From contig NZ_KB898625.1 of assembly GCF_000377705.1 (NCBI RefSeq), positions 124,001 to 188,000 on the forward strand: a DNA stretch of 64,000 bases, given 5' to 3'. Position 1 is the first letter of the stretch, and each line of letters starts with the position of its first letter. Below the pieces are notes generated by a model, which had not been told where the DNA came from, did not search any database, and was given only the letters and a program-made list of their open reading frames with translations. Positions 28,701 to 38,178 of this stretch are shown piece after piece. The DNA comes from Salsuginibacillus kocurii DSM 18087 (GTDB lineage Bacteria > Bacillota > Bacilli > Bacillales > Marinococcaceae). The translations under genes and the position numbers were made by a program.

Positions 28701-28734
28701 TAAAACCTACTATGGCATACCATAGTAGGTTTTA
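28701..28734. terminator. Strong palindromic terminator (14-bp stem)
   Basis: TAAAACCTACTATG pairs with CATAGTAGGTTTTA around a GCATAC loop. The stem itself provides the A/T ends, so it can act in both directions. It lies eight bases after the end of the micropeptide frame on the minus strand. Confidence 0.75.
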
Positions 28735-28741
28735 TCTGTTA

Positions 28742-28807
28742 TTACTTACTAGCAATTGTAGGTAATAATGAGCAAGAGCGTTTAACTTCACGATTTACTT
28801 TTTTAAT
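28742..28807 (-). CDS. Candidate 21-residue peptide with unusual ATT start
   Basis: On the minus strand a near-perfect ribosome site (AAGGAGGTGG) is followed nine bases later by an ATT-led frame whose product would be (M)KKVNREVKRSCSLLPTIASK. It ends just before a strong terminator, so a compact transcription unit is present. No ATG, GTG or TTG is available in that frame; the GTG inside the ribosome site runs into a stop after two codons. It could be a true non-canonical start, a decayed gene or a small RNA. The surrounding 28513-28957 stretch holds no other gene. Confidence 0.35.
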   Translation of the reverse strand: MKKVNREVKRSCSLLPTIASK

Positions 28808-28957
28808 ATTTCACCACCTCCTTGTGAATAATTCATTATCGATAACAAGTAAACATATTTGTAATTATTTATAATTATTTGTACGTCAATTCCTGTATAT
28901 TCTATTGCGATGTTTGCTTACATTGTGTAAACGAATTACATAAATAGGAATCTCCAA

Positions 28958-29320
28958 ATGAGTGAATTAAGTCCAAAGTTATTCTTCTGTGAAGCACGAA
29001 AGGATGAGACTAAACACCGAGAGCTGACCGGTGTTTCTAATCGGCACATTCTGCCGTTTGCCAGGCAGCTTGCTGAAGAACAAATCCCCATCTGGGTCCG
29101 CCATGTGTTGGTGTCGGGTAAATATGATGAAAAGGATTTAAACGAACTATCTTCTTTTATTTCCACTCTTTCAAACGTCGAAAAAGTAGAAATCCTGCTG
29201 GACCACCAACTGGGCGTTTACAAATGGGAAGAGCTATGTCTTTCCTATCCGCTTGCTGATGTTTCCCCGCCTGCAGATGAAGAAGTAAACCGAGCAAAAG
29301 TGCTATTAAATATACAGTAA
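28958..29320 (+). pseudogene. pflA remnant (pyruvate formate-lyase activating enzyme, C-terminal half)
   Basis: The 120 residues correspond to the C-terminal half of PflA: KHRELTGVSNRHILPFARQL, then PIWVRHVLVSGKYDEKDLNE, VEKVEILLDHQLGVYKWEEL and a closing EVNRAKVLLNIQ. The N-terminal half with the radical-SAM CxxxCxxC cluster motif is absent, and the first 15 residues do not resemble PflA. No pflB gene is nearby. Without the iron-sulfur site it cannot activate pyruvate formate-lyase. Substitutions such as the DHQ for the usual YHQ suggest relaxed constraint. Confidence 0.8.
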
Positions 29321-29551
29321 CGAAGCAGCCCTCCTCTCATAACGGAGACTGCTTTTTGCATTGAGCTAATATGTTTCATTCGGGTTCTGACCAAAGGCGG
29401 CCAGTAAGATAACCACACGTTACTGTGTAGAATCAGGAAATAACTACCTACTTTCATTGTGTTTCTTGAACATCTATTATATTATTTTTATTAAGAATGA
29501 TATAGATAGAATTTACCTTTTTCTTGTATATTTATGTAATGAGGTGTGGCT

Positions 29552-31027
29552 GTGAATTCCCGTTTCCAACTAAAGTTGTTTGTGATTATGCTGCTCTTTG
29601 CCCTGGTTATCTCCTTTGCCATTGCTACTATTAATTACTTTCAGATAAGGGACCAAGCGATTGAGCATCATGACTATGAAGTAGAACACATTATCGAGGT
29701 GCTTGAGAACTCATTAAAGACCTACGAAAAAGCCCATTTCATCTTTGAGGAAAACACAGCTGCGTCAATGGAAGAAAAGACTCATTTTCTGCTCGATTAT
29801 TATGAAGAGGTTGACGATTTTGAGGAGTGGAATTTTTACCATTTAAAAGAGTATTTAGGTATGGACGTTTATATCATCAATAGCGATAACGTCATTACAC
29901 ATAGTAGCTTTCAGCCGGACATCGGGCTTGATTTCTCTGAATGTTGCCAAAACCTTGTTCCCGTGTTGGAGGAAAGGAGAAGCTCGGGTGATTTTTATCA
30001 TGACGGGGCAGAGAGTGAACAAGCAACAGGTGATATAAAAAAGTACAGTTATATGGGAACACCCGACGAAGAATATTTAATCCAACTCAGTTATGATCTT
30101 GAAGAGGAGATGATTTTCAGCGAATTTAACGTTCTTGACGTGATCGATAGCTTAACCGCGAATCATTCATCTCTTAATGAAATAAATATCCTTAATATTG
30201 GCGGCCTCACGTTAGGTGAAGCAGCCAAGGACGGCAAGGTGGCAGAGCAGCGGCGAGAAGCCTATGAAACAACCTCATCTACTCAGCAAACAACAACATT
30301 TAATAGTGAATGGAAGGGAGAGCCTGCTCTCTTCAAGTACGTCTATAATGATTCAGAATATGACGGCGGAACGACCCAAAACAAGGTCATTGAAATAATT
30401 TACAATGAAGATGAGCTTCAGTCTTCGTTGCACGATCATTTTCAAGGCTTTATAATGCAGCTGTTTCTCGTTGTACTCATCACTATGCTGCTCGCATTCA
30501 TCCTCTATAGATGGACGGCCCGGCCTATGCATCTGGCCTATCATGACAATTTAACCGGTTTACATAACCGCACCGCTTTTGAAGATCAGTTACACATGCA
30601 ATTAAAAGAAAGTAATAACTCCACCGCTTTACTTATGATTGATTTAGATAACTTTAAGTGTGTGAATGACAAGCTAGGTCATGACGAAGGAGACCAGTTG
30701 TTAAAACAAACCGCCCGAAGCATTCAATCTGTCGCCCGTAAAGGAGACCTTACTTTTAGAATGGGCGGTGATGAATTTGTCATGATGATTCCTGACACTA
30801 GCAAACAAGAAGTAAAAGAAATCGCAAACCGCCTCATCGAAACAGCCAAAACATCGATTCAGGCCGATAACGAAGGAGCTGAGATCGAAATTACTGTTAG
30901 TGTCGGCATTGCCTTAGCGCCAGAACATAGCAATACTATCGAAGAATTATATAAAAAAGCAGACAAAGCCTTATATAACTCGAAAGAAAAAGGGAAAAAT
31001 CAATTTCATCTTTATGAAGGGAAATAA
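29552..31027 (+). CDS. Membrane-bound GGDEF diguanylate cyclase
   Basis: The protein has 491 residues. An N-terminal membrane helix (about 5-28) is followed by an acidic extracellular sensor of Cache-like type (30-295), a second helix (about 300-320) and a GGDEF domain. The active-site motif is an intact GGDEF (in FRMGGDEFVMM), and the DLDNFKCVND metal/GTP motif is present, so it should make cyclic di-GMP in response to an external signal. An upstream RxxD inhibitory site was not clearly identified. The GTG at 29552 is preferred because the GAGGTG ribosome site overlaps the upstream GTG. Confidence 0.9.
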   Translation: MNSRFQLKLFVIMLLFALVISFAIATINYFQIRDQAIEHHDYEVEHIIEVLENSLKTYEKAHFIFEENTAASMEEKTHFLLDYYEEVDDFEEWNFYHLKEYLGMDVYIINSDNVITHSSFQPDIGLDFSECCQNLVPVLEERRSSGDFYHDGAESEQATGDIKKYSYMGTPDEEYLIQLSYDLEEEMIFSEFNVLDVIDSLTANHSSLNEINILNIGGLTLGEAAKDGKVAEQRREAYETTSSTQQTTTFNSEWKGEPALFKYVYNDSEYDGGTTQNKVIEIIYNEDELQSSLHDHFQGFIMQLFLVVLITMLLAFILYRWTARPMHLAYHDNLTGLHNRTAFEDQLHMQLKESNNSTALLMIDLDNFKCVNDKLGHDEGDQLLKQTARSIQSVARKGDLTFRMGGDEFVMMIPDTSKQEVKEIANRLIETAKTSIQADNEGAEIEITVSVGIALAPEHSNTIEELYKKADKALYNSKEKGKNQFHLYEGK

Positions 31028-31050
31028 ATCGAGACCGTGGTATGAGGTTA

Positions 31051-31082
31051 AAACGGACCTGGGCTCAGCCCCAGATCCGTTT
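31051..31082 (+). terminator. Stem-loop terminator after the diguanylate cyclase gene
   Basis: AAACGGACCTGGGC pairs imperfectly with GCCCCAGATCCGTTT. It lies 24 bases after the stop codon. Confidence 0.65.
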
Positions 31083-31266
31083 CCAATTTACGTTTGTTAA
31101 CGAGCAGGAGAACTTTCCTCTACGACATGAGCATCTTTTAAGAAATTATCCAATCTCCATTGTCGTCAAAACTTTAAAATAATAATGTTTAAAATACAAT
31201 TCGTAAAATAATTAGTATTAATAGATAGCCGCCCTTAACAAGGTATTGATCACATTCCAATAGAGT

Positions 31267-32670
31267 TCAAAATAATAAATGCATAAAAACAGCAATTATT
31301 GGTATCGCAATAATAGTTCTTTCAAAAAAAATAATAACAAGTTCTTTAGCTGTCACTGGAATACCAGTTGCCAAAATAATCACTGCCGTTTCTGCAAAGA
31401 ATACTATTTGAACCAAACTTAATACAACAATAAAAAAACTAGCGGCTGTACTTACACCAGAATCAGCGATTAAAAGAACAGGTAAGTACATTTCAGTAAT
31501 TCCGACGATAGTAGATGCAGCAATGGATGTAGCATCAGGGATGCCGAACAAGTTTAAAATTGGTATGATTGGCATCCCTAACCATATAAATATATTAGTA
31601 TACTCAACAATAATAAGGACTGTAATTCCGACACCAGTAATTAAACTTAAGATTTTAGGGGTTAGCTTAGCTCCCTCCTTGAAACCTTTAAAAAGCTCTT
31701 TTAAAATACTATCTGATTCCTTAGCCTTGTTCGCTGCATTATCCAAAGCGTTTATTAACAATTCTTTATTATATTTCCGATTTCCTTTACGATCATCTTC
31801 TGTTTGAATTTCTCCATTGAAATAGACATCTGGTTTTTTTGATAAAGGAGGGATTCGTACTATTATAGCTGCTATAATTAGAATAGTTATAAAGGAGACG
31901 ACAAAAATAGTGGTGAACATTGACAATAAGCCTACTGTACTAGTTACAAGAGCGGCAAAGCCAATACTTACCACACAAAAACTCGTAGCAATAGTCGCTG
32001 CCTCTTTTTTTGTATAAATATTTTCCTTATACAATTTACTAGTTACATAAGCTCCAACCGATGAGGCTCCAAAAAATGAAGATACTGTATCTAAAGCTGC
32101 TTTTCCTGGTATTTTAAACACCGGCCTCATGACTGGTTCTAATAATGTTCCCACTAATTGAAGACCACCAAAAGCTAAGAATAGCATTACGAACATACCA
32201 CCTAAAGCTACAATTAAGCCCACTGGAAGCACAATATCATTAATAATCACGCCACCTGTTGTGTCATCAACCACCATGGAAGGGCCTATTTGAAATGCAA
32301 ATAAAATTGCATACAAAGCTCCTAAGATATAAATTAACCCTTGAAAGCTCGACTCTGACCCGTACAATTTCACTGCCCAATTATTAGTCTGTTTATTGTT
32401 TTTACTTTTCCCATAAAAATAGGCAACAGAATTTGAGACTATTATCACAATCACTAGCCAAAACCATACATCTGCTAATGCTACCACTAAAAAGTCAACA
32501 ATTGCCCCAAACAATATGTTAGTTTGTCCTCCATGAAATTCCAAAGGTACAAAGAATACTAAAGCTCCTAATGCTAAACAAATTAAAGACTTTGCTAAAT
32601 TACTTCTATATTCTTTTTTTCCTATTTTTTCTTCTTTAGGCCAAGACGAACTATCAGGTAAATTTGACAT
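31267..32670 (-). CDS. YjiH-family transporter-like membrane protein (nucleoside-recognition/Gate domain)
   Basis: The protein has 467 residues, a charged N-terminus and about eleven hydrophobic helices. The central GTLLEPVMRPVFKIPGKAAL and the SSFFGASSVGAYVTSKLYKE segment are typical of the YjiH/Gate-domain family, whose members are thought to move small polar or guanidino/nitrogenous compounds. The gene is visibly more AT-rich than those at 34-38 kb. It has its own sigma-A-like promoter and an AAGGAGC site, and follows the ureohydrolase gene by 334 bp on the same strand. I infer uptake of the ureohydrolase substrate. Confidence 0.8.
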   Translation of the reverse strand: MSNLPDSSSWPKEEKIGKKEYRSNLAKSLICLALGALVFFVPLEFHGGQTNILFGAIVDFLVVALADVWFWLVIVIIVSNSVAYFYGKSKNNKQTNNWAVKLYGSESSFQGLIYILGALYAILFAFQIGPSMVVDDTTGGVIINDIVLPVGLIVALGGMFVMLFLAFGGLQLVGTLLEPVMRPVFKIPGKAALDTVSSFFGASSVGAYVTSKLYKENIYTKKEAATIATSFCVVSIGFAALVTSTVGLLSMFTTIFVVSFITILIIAAIIVRIPPLSKKPDVYFNGEIQTEDDRKGNRKYNKELLINALDNAANKAKESDSILKELFKGFKEGAKLTPKILSLITGVGITVLIIVEYTNIFIWLGMPIIPILNLFGIPDATSIAASTIVGITEMYLPVLLIADSGVSTAASFFIVVLSLVQIVFFAETAVIILATGIPVTAKELVIIFFERTIIAIPIIAVFMHLLF

Positions 32671-32694
32671 AAGAGTAGCTCCTTATTACATTTT

Positions 32695-32722
32695 ATTATA
32701 TCAAGACACCCGAATGTCTCAA
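32695..32722 (-). promoter_or_regulatory. Predicted sigma-A promoter of the YjiH-type gene
   Basis: On the minus strand TTGAGA (complement of 32717-32722) and TATAAT (complement of 32695-32700) are separated by 16 bases. A small inverted repeat (GACACCCGAATGTC, 32705-32718) fills the spacer and could be an operator. Confidence 0.6.
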
Positions 32723-32835
32723 CAGTCTTTATTTTCTGAAAAATTAAAATTGTCCATTTGTCATAAACAACACTTTGCCATAGTAAACAATTTCATTATT
32801 GCAAAGAATTAAGGCATCTTTTCAGTCAATGGTTA

Positions 32836-32865
32836 AATCATATTAAGTGGCCACTTAATATGATT
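32836..32865. promoter_or_regulatory. Perfect 30-bp palindrome between ureohydrolase and transporter genes
   Basis: AATCATATTAAGTGG reads identically on both strands with no loop, centred on GGCC. The lack of a loop favours a dimer-binding operator over a terminator. It lies about 115 bp upstream of the transporter promoter, in an otherwise featureless AT-rich 334-bp gap. Confidence 0.5.
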
Positions 32866-33004
32866 GGATAAAGAACGAAATTTTGAATAAGCATTTACAT
32901 TTTTTAATTAGTTACCAGGATATAAGGAAATATACTTGTTTTATAATTTTTGTAAAGGGCGCACATTTATTTATCTTTTTTCATAAAGAACTTGTGAAAA
33001 GATT

Positions 33005-33961
33005 TTATTTTTCTTGGTTTCTTTTTTGATTTGCAACTAATGATATAAATTCGTAACACATATTCGCTGCAGCCAAACTAGTTACTTTTGAAGGGTCTCT
33101 ATCTGGTATCACTTCCACACAGTCAAAACCCACCACATCTAATTCATTTAGTTGCCTAACAAATTGTTGGGCTTCAAAGGTGGTGAACCCACCAATTTCA
33201 GGAGTGCCGGTGGCTGGAGCATAAACAGGATCTAAGAAATCTACATCAAAACTGACATATACTTTTTGCGTCCCAACTTGTTCTTGAATTTTATGTCTAA
33301 TTTCTGATAAACTCATATCCTTTAATTCTTCTGTAGTTACAACTTCATAACCTAATTCCTTAGCTTCCTGAATATCTTCTGGTCCATATAAACTTCCTCT
33401 CATACCGATTTGGATTGATTTAGATGCATCTACAATCTGTTCTTCAACTGCTCTACGAAACATTGTTCCATGGTTATACTTTCTACCAAAATAGGAGTCC
33501 CAAGTATCGCTATGAGAATCAAAATGAACTAAACTCACTGGACCATATTCTTGTGCCATAGCTCTTAAATTAGGTAAGGATATAGAGTGATCTCCTCCAA
33601 TTAATACGGGGACAACTCTATTTTTTATTAAAGGTTGTAGTTGCTCTTGAATCATTTGGTAGGAATCTTCAATATAACCAGGGTTGATAGCTATATCCCC
33701 ATAATCTACCCCGGAACAATATTGGAAAATATCGATGTTTTGACCAGGGTTATATGGACGAAGAAGTGACGAAATGGAGCGTATAGATTCTGGAGCAAAT
33801 CTAGTTCCTATAGCAAAACTCCCTGCTGTATCAAATGGAACTCCTACAATTGCGAAATCAATATTTTCTTCTGTTTTGACATGGGGCAGGCGCATAAAAG
33901 TTTTAATTCCACTAAAGCGTGGGTTTTCTTGTGAATTAATAGGGACGTATTTAGGTTGCAA
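33005..33961 (-). CDS. Agmatinase-family ureohydrolase, possibly guanidinopropionase/guanidinobutyrase
   Basis: The protein has 318 residues. The Mn-binding motifs of the arginase/agmatinase superfamily are complete: GGDHS, HFDSHSDTWD (normally DAHxD) and SFDVDFLDPVYAPATGTPE. The N-terminal RFSGIKTFMRLPHV resembles guanidinobutyrase/guanidinopropionase more than SpeB. The reaction is release of urea from a guanidino compound. The start is a TTG at 33961, eight bases after GGAGG; the longer frame to 34009 reads through that site. The neighbouring beta-alanine pathway genes make 3-guanidinopropionate a good candidate substrate. The gene is more AT-rich than the aminotransferase gene upstream. 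Confidence 0.82.
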   Translation of the reverse strand: MQPKYVPINSQENPRFSGIKTFMRLPHVKTEENIDFAIVGVPFDTAGSFAIGTRFAPESIRSISSLLRPYNPGQNIDIFQYCSGVDYGDIAINPGYIEDSYQMIQEQLQPLIKNRVVPVLIGGDHSISLPNLRAMAQEYGPVSLVHFDSHSDTWDSYFGRKYNHGTMFRRAVEEQIVDASKSIQIGMRGSLYGPEDIQEAKELGYEVVTTEELKDMSLSEIRHKIQEQVGTQKVYVSFDVDFLDPVYAPATGTPEIGGFTTFEAQQFVRQLNELDVVGFDCVEVIPDRDPSKVTSLAAANMCYEFISLVANQKRNQEK

Positions 33962-34014
33962 TCTATTTACCTCCAATGATTTAGTAATATTCTTTAGTAT
34001 TGATAACAATAAAA

Positions 34015-35367
34015 CTATATATCAAAAACAGCTTGCAATGTTTCGACAATAAAGGTGAGATCCTCTTCTGTCACATTTAGTGGCGGAGCCAGTGTTAAGA
34101 CGTTACTATATTTTGACACCGTGTCTCCATTTTTTCCGACGATCAATCCTTTTTCTTTACACTCTCCGAGAAGATTCGCCAGCCGTGCTCCTGTGCCCGG
34201 CTCTTTAGTCGTTTTGTTTTCTACGATTTCGATGCCGAACAGTAAGCCTTTATGGCGGATATGGCCTACATGAGGATGGTCTTCTAAAAAGGCGAGCTGC
34301 TCACGCAACTTGTCGCCGAATTCGTTGGAACGTGTTGTAAGCTTTTCATTTTCCATGATTTCTAGATTTTTGATAGCAAGGTGACAGGCCGCTGGATTCC
34401 CGCCAAACGTATTCACATGGCGGAGGTGGGAATTTTCGCCTTCTTCCTGGAACTGTTCATACAACTCGTTACGGACGGCTGTCGCAGCAAGAGGTAAGTA
34501 ACCACTTGTGATGCCTTTGGCCATCGTCACAATATCTGGCTGCACATCGAAATGTTGAAAGCCAAAAGGTTTACCGGTACGGCCAAAGCCGCAGATGACT
34601 TCATCAATAATTAACAACACACCGTGGCGATTACAGATTTCTTGCACTTTTTTCAAGTAGCTGGGGTGTGGAATTAATATTCCTCCACCGGTAATAATCG
34701 GTTCCATAATAAAACCGGCTACCGTTTCCGGACGCTCGTAAACAATCGCGGCCTCTAGCTGCTCTGCGCACGCGTTGCTCCATTCTTCAAATGTGTATTG
34801 GTCCGGGCGCCGATACTCATCTGGTGCATCAATATGAATAAAACCTGGAGCAAGCGGTTCGTACATATATTTGCGCTGAGCTTGGCCTGTAGCTGCCAAC
34901 GAGGCAAAGGAATTGCCATGATATGAACGGTAGCGGGAAATAAACTTAAACCGCTGCGGTTCTCCGTTTTGATGGTGATATTGGCGCGCGATTTTAAAAG
35001 CAGTTTCATTAGCTTCTGAGCCACTGTTGGAAAAGAAAATTCGATAACTGTCTTCACCCAGCCACTCATTCAATTTCTCTGAGAGCTGAATCGCTGGGAC
35101 GTGACTGTTCGTTAACGGATGATATGGCATTTGCTTCAGCTGCGCAGCGGCTGCATCTGCCAATTCTTCCCGACCATAACCGGTGTTCACACACCATAGA
35201 CCAGACATACCATCCAGGTACTTGTTGCCTTCGATATCGGTGATCCAGGCACCGGCGGCTTCTTTAATCACCATCGCTTTTTGGTCTTTCTTATACGGTT
35301 TTAAGTGATGCCAGACGTACTTTTCATCCTTTTCATATAACTCTTCAGCATTGAATTGATCTACCAT
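34015..35367 (-). CDS. Omega-amino acid:pyruvate aminotransferase (class III, beta-alanine-type)
   Basis: The protein has 450 residues, a class III PLP aminotransferase. FFSNSGSEANETAFKIARQY is the phosphate/cofactor region, LLIIDEVICGFGRTG holds the PLP-binding Asp, and the Schiff-base Lys is in MAKGITSGYLPLAA. WCVNTGYGREELADAA and the SYHGNS segment are typical of beta-alanine/omega-amino acid transaminases. It would move the amino group of beta-alanine to pyruvate, giving malonate semialdehyde and alanine. It starts 22 bp after the alanine dehydrogenase stop, with GGAGGTG. Confidence 0.88.
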   Translation of the reverse strand: MVDQFNAEELYEKDEKYVWHHLKPYKKDQKAMVIKEAAGAWITDIEGNKYLDGMSGLWCVNTGYGREELADAAAAQLKQMPYHPLTNSHVPAIQLSEKLNEWLGEDSYRIFFSNSGSEANETAFKIARQYHHQNGEPQRFKFISRYRSYHGNSFASLAATGQAQRKYMYEPLAPGFIHIDAPDEYRRPDQYTFEEWSNACAEQLEAAIVYERPETVAGFIMEPIITGGGILIPHPSYLKKVQEICNRHGVLLIIDEVICGFGRTGKPFGFQHFDVQPDIVTMAKGITSGYLPLAATAVRNELYEQFQEEGENSHLRHVNTFGGNPAACHLAIKNLEIMENEKLTTRSNEFGDKLREQLAFLEDHPHVGHIRHKGLLFGIEIVENKTTKEPGTGARLANLLGECKEKGLIVGKNGDTVSKYSNVLTLAPPLNVTEEDLTFIVETLQAVFDI

Positions 35368-35388
35368 ACCTTCACCTCCATAGAGTAC

Positions 35389-36486
35389 TTATTGATATTG
35401 ATAACCGAATAGGTCAGCAATTTCTTGTAAGACGATTTGCCCGCCGTCACAGTTCAAACCGGCGCGCAAGGCAGCATCTTTTTCACAAGCTGCTTGAACG
35501 CCATGGTTGGCTACAGCTTCGATATACGGAAGCGTTTCGTTCGTTAAGCCGACCGTCGCTGTATAAGGGACAATTCCCGGTATGTTGGCCACGCCGTAAT
35601 GGACCACCCCGTGTTTAATATAGACCGGATGATCATGCGTTGTGACTCGATCCACCGTCGCAATACAGCCGCCCTGGTCCACGGCTACATCAACGATGAC
35701 GGAGCCTGTAGGCATTTGTTTTACCATTTCTTCATCTACAATAGAAGGCGCTTTAGCTCCAGGCACCAACACCGCGCCAATTAATAAATTGGTCGACTTC
35801 AGCTCGTCGGTGATTTTTTGTGGTGTCGCTTTTAACAAGCGGATTTCTTTGCCAAATAAATCTGACAATTGGCGCAGGCGGCGTGAATCTTTTTCAAATA
35901 CCGTTACATCTGCTCCCATGCCGACCGCGACCTTGGCAGCATTGGTGCCTACGACACCGCCGCCAATGATCGTTACCTTTCCAGCCTCGACGCCAGGTAC
36001 ACCGCTAAGTAATAAACCGAGCCCTCCTTCTCTCTTTTCCAGATGGTGAGAGCCTGCTTGAACCGCCATTCGACCGGCAATTTCGCTCATCGGTGTTAAA
36101 AGGGGCAGCGACCCATCCTCTTTCTGGATCGTCTCATACGCAAGCGCGGTTACTTCTTTTGCAACCAGTTCTTCCACCAGTTTTTGATTAGCTGCTAAAT
36201 GCAAATACGTAAACAATATGAGATCTTTGCGAAAATACTTATATTCTTCTGCGACCGGTTCTTTCACTTTCACGACCATGTCCGCTTCTTGCCAAATTTC
36301 CGCAGCATGGAAACGGAGGTCCGCCCCTGCTTCCACGAAGGCTCCGTCCTCAAATCCGCTCCCGGCACCTGCTGACGTTTCCATGAGGACTTTATGGCCA
36401 CTTTTAACCAGGCTTGAAACGCCTTCAGGTGTAAGGGCTACCCGGTTTTCATAGCTCTTTATTTCTTTTGGAAGACCAATAATCAC
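35389..36486 (-). CDS. ald: Alanine dehydrogenase
   Basis: The protein has 365 residues, close to the usual 370. N-terminal [18 protein letters not shown], the substrate His/Lys region (TYLHLAANQ), the NAD-binding [20 protein letters not shown] and the late [16 protein letters not shown] are characteristic. It deaminates L-alanine to pyruvate, ammonium and NADH, which would recycle the pyruvate acceptor for the adjacent aminotransferase. The GTG at 36486 has a GAGGTG site six bases upstream; this is preferred to the GTG at 36495. Confidence 0.93.
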   Translation of the reverse strand: MIIGLPKEIKSYENRVALTPEGVSSLVKSGHKVLMETSAGAGSGFEDGAFVEAGADLRFHAAEIWQEADMVVKVKEPVAEEYKYFRKDLILFTYLHLAANQKLVEELVAKEVTALAYETIQKEDGSLPLLTPMSEIAGRMAVQAGSHHLEKREGGLGLLLSGVPGVEAGKVTIIGGGVVGTNAAKVAVGMGADVTVFEKDSRRLRQLSDLFGKEIRLLKATPQKITDELKSTNLLIGAVLVPGAKAPSIVDEEMVKQMPTGSVIVDVAVDQGGCIATVDRVTTHDHPVYIKHGVVHYGVANIPGIVPYTATVGLTNETLPYIEAVANHGVQAACEKDAALRAGLNCDGGQIVLQEIADLFGYQYQ

Positions 36487-36575
36487 TATGAACACCTCTC
36501 CTTCTTTGTTAATGGCTGTTTTCTACATAAATGAGCACTTTTATAAAGAGAAGGACTCGTTTGGCACAAACCATT

Positions 36576-38024
36576 TTAAAACCAGCGAGATGTTAGCATT
36601 TTTTTGCGCGTATAGAAGTTCACGCCATCACGTCCATTTGCATGGAGGTCCCCGTAAAAGGAATCTTTCCAGCCGGAGAAAGGAAAAAAGGCCATCGGAG
36701 CAGGCACATTCACATTGACCCCGAGCATTCCTACTTCGATGTCTTCGCGGTATTCTCGCACTGCTGCCCCGCTTTGGGTATAGAGTACAGACCCATTTCC
36801 AAAGTTGGATTGGTTGGTAATGCTGATGGCCTCGGTTAAATCTTGGACTCGAATCACACATAAAACTGGAGCAAAGATCTCTTCTTGCCAAATTTTCATC
36901 TCTGGAGTGACATGATCAAAAATTGTCGCCCCGAGATAAAAGCCGTCCGTCATCCCTTCTGCGTCTTTGCGGCCATCACGGGCCAAGGTGGCATTTTCTT
37001 CAAGACCGCCCTCAATATAGTTGTGGACGCGCTCCAGATGAGAAGCGCGGATCACGGGGCCAAGATCCACGTCTTTATCAAGGCCGCTTCCCAGCTTCAA
37101 TTTATCGGAGGCGGCTTTTAATTCATCAACGAATTCATCTGCAATATCCTCTTGGACCACGACCACTGAAGTGGCCATACAACGCTGGCCGGCGCTGCCA
37201 AACGCCCCATTCATAATGCCAGTTACCGTCTGTTTTAGCTCGGCATCATTTAAGACAATCGCATGGTTTTTAGCCCCTGCTAATGCCTGGACGCGTTTTC
37301 CGTAATCAGAAGCTGTCTTATATACGTGTTCTGCTACCGGCTGCGAGCCGACAAAAGAAATCGCATCAACCTCTTCATTTTCCAACAGGCCGTTTACAAC
37401 GTCTTTAGACCCGTGCACGATGTTCAACACCCCGTCTGGCAGCCCTGCTTCCTGCATCAGCTCAGCTAAACGCTGGGCGAGAAGCGGAGTGCGCTCGGAA
37501 GGCTTCAAAACAAAAGCATTTCCACAGGCAATCGCAAGCGGGAACATCCAGCACGGCACCATCATCGGAAAATTAAACGGTGTAATTCCGCCAACAACTC
37601 CGACTGGATAACGGTACATGCCCGATTCGATGCCTGAGGCGATATCGGGAAGAACCTCTCCTTTCATCAAGTCCGGAACGCCAGAAGCAAATTCAACACA
37701 CTCAATGCCGCGCAGCACTTCACCGTACGCGTCGTCATATGTCTTGCCATTTTCTTTTGTAATCAATTCCGCCAGTTCTTCGTAATGGTCCATCAATAAC
37801 TGGTGATATTTATACATCACGCGTGCTCTCTTGGGCACGGGTGTCTTTTTCCATGAGTGATAAGCTTTTCTTGCCGCTTGCGAAGCTCGTTCTACATCCG
37901 TTTTTGTCGAATGAGGCGCTCTAGCAAGAAGCGTCCCGTCAGCAGGATTTAAAACATCCTCGTACTGCTCCGCTTCCGAACCGACCCAGTTTCCTCCAAT
38001 AAAGTTCTTTAACGTTTGTGTCAC
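36576..38024 (-). CDS. mmsA: (Methyl)malonate-semialdehyde dehydrogenase, CoA-acylating
   Basis: The protein has 482 residues. It matches the MmsA/IolA family: the catalytic Cys is in [28 protein letters not shown] replaces the usual Glu motif, and the C-terminal [20 protein letters not shown] is diagnostic. It converts malonate semialdehyde (from beta-alanine) to acetyl-CoA and CO2 with NAD and CoA. The start is taken as GTG 38024, eight bases after AAGGAGG; the ATG at 38042 lies upstream of that site. First gene of the catabolic operon, divergent from the PucR regulator. Confidence 0.92.
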   Translation of the reverse strand: MTQTLKNFIGGNWVGSEAEQYEDVLNPADGTLLARAPHSTKTDVERASQAARKAYHSWKKTPVPKRARVMYKYHQLLMDHYEELAELITKENGKTYDDAYGEVLRGIECVEFASGVPDLMKGEVLPDIASGIESGMYRYPVGVVGGITPFNFPMMVPCWMFPLAIACGNAFVLKPSERTPLLAQRLAELMQEAGLPDGVLNIVHGSKDVVNGLLENEEVDAISFVGSQPVAEHVYKTASDYGKRVQALAGAKNHAIVLNDAELKQTVTGIMNGAFGSAGQRCMATSVVVVQEDIADEFVDELKAASDKLKLGSGLDKDVDLGPVIRASHLERVHNYIEGGLEENATLARDGRKDAEGMTDGFYLGATIFDHVTPEMKIWQEEIFAPVLCVIRVQDLTEAISITNQSNFGNGSVLYTQSGAAVREYREDIEVGMLGVNVNVPAPMAFFPFSGWKDSFYGDLHANGRDGVNFYTRKKMLTSRWF

Positions 38025-38178
38025 TCGCGCCGCCTCCTTCATTCTTTTCCACCGTTAACCTACACGATGTGATGTAACTTTCACATAGCATAACGCATAC
38101 GACGGCGAAATGAATTAGACACTTTGTCAAATAAATGAGATAATTATTTTACTTATCTGATAATTGCGGAGGTTTTTG

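Noticed and set aside
35642-36049. Plus-strand frame of 135 residues within ald
   Set aside because: Antisense shadow of alanine dehydrogenase; no ribosome site.
31267-38024. Taurine degradation (Tpa, Ald, Xsc) as the function of the aminotransferase operon
   Set aside because: Ald and an omega-aminotransferase fit, but no sulfoacetaldehyde acetyltransferase is linked. MmsA and a ureohydrolase point to beta-alanine/guanidino compounds instead, and the ThDP enzyme at 19.5-21.2 kb is AlsS-like.
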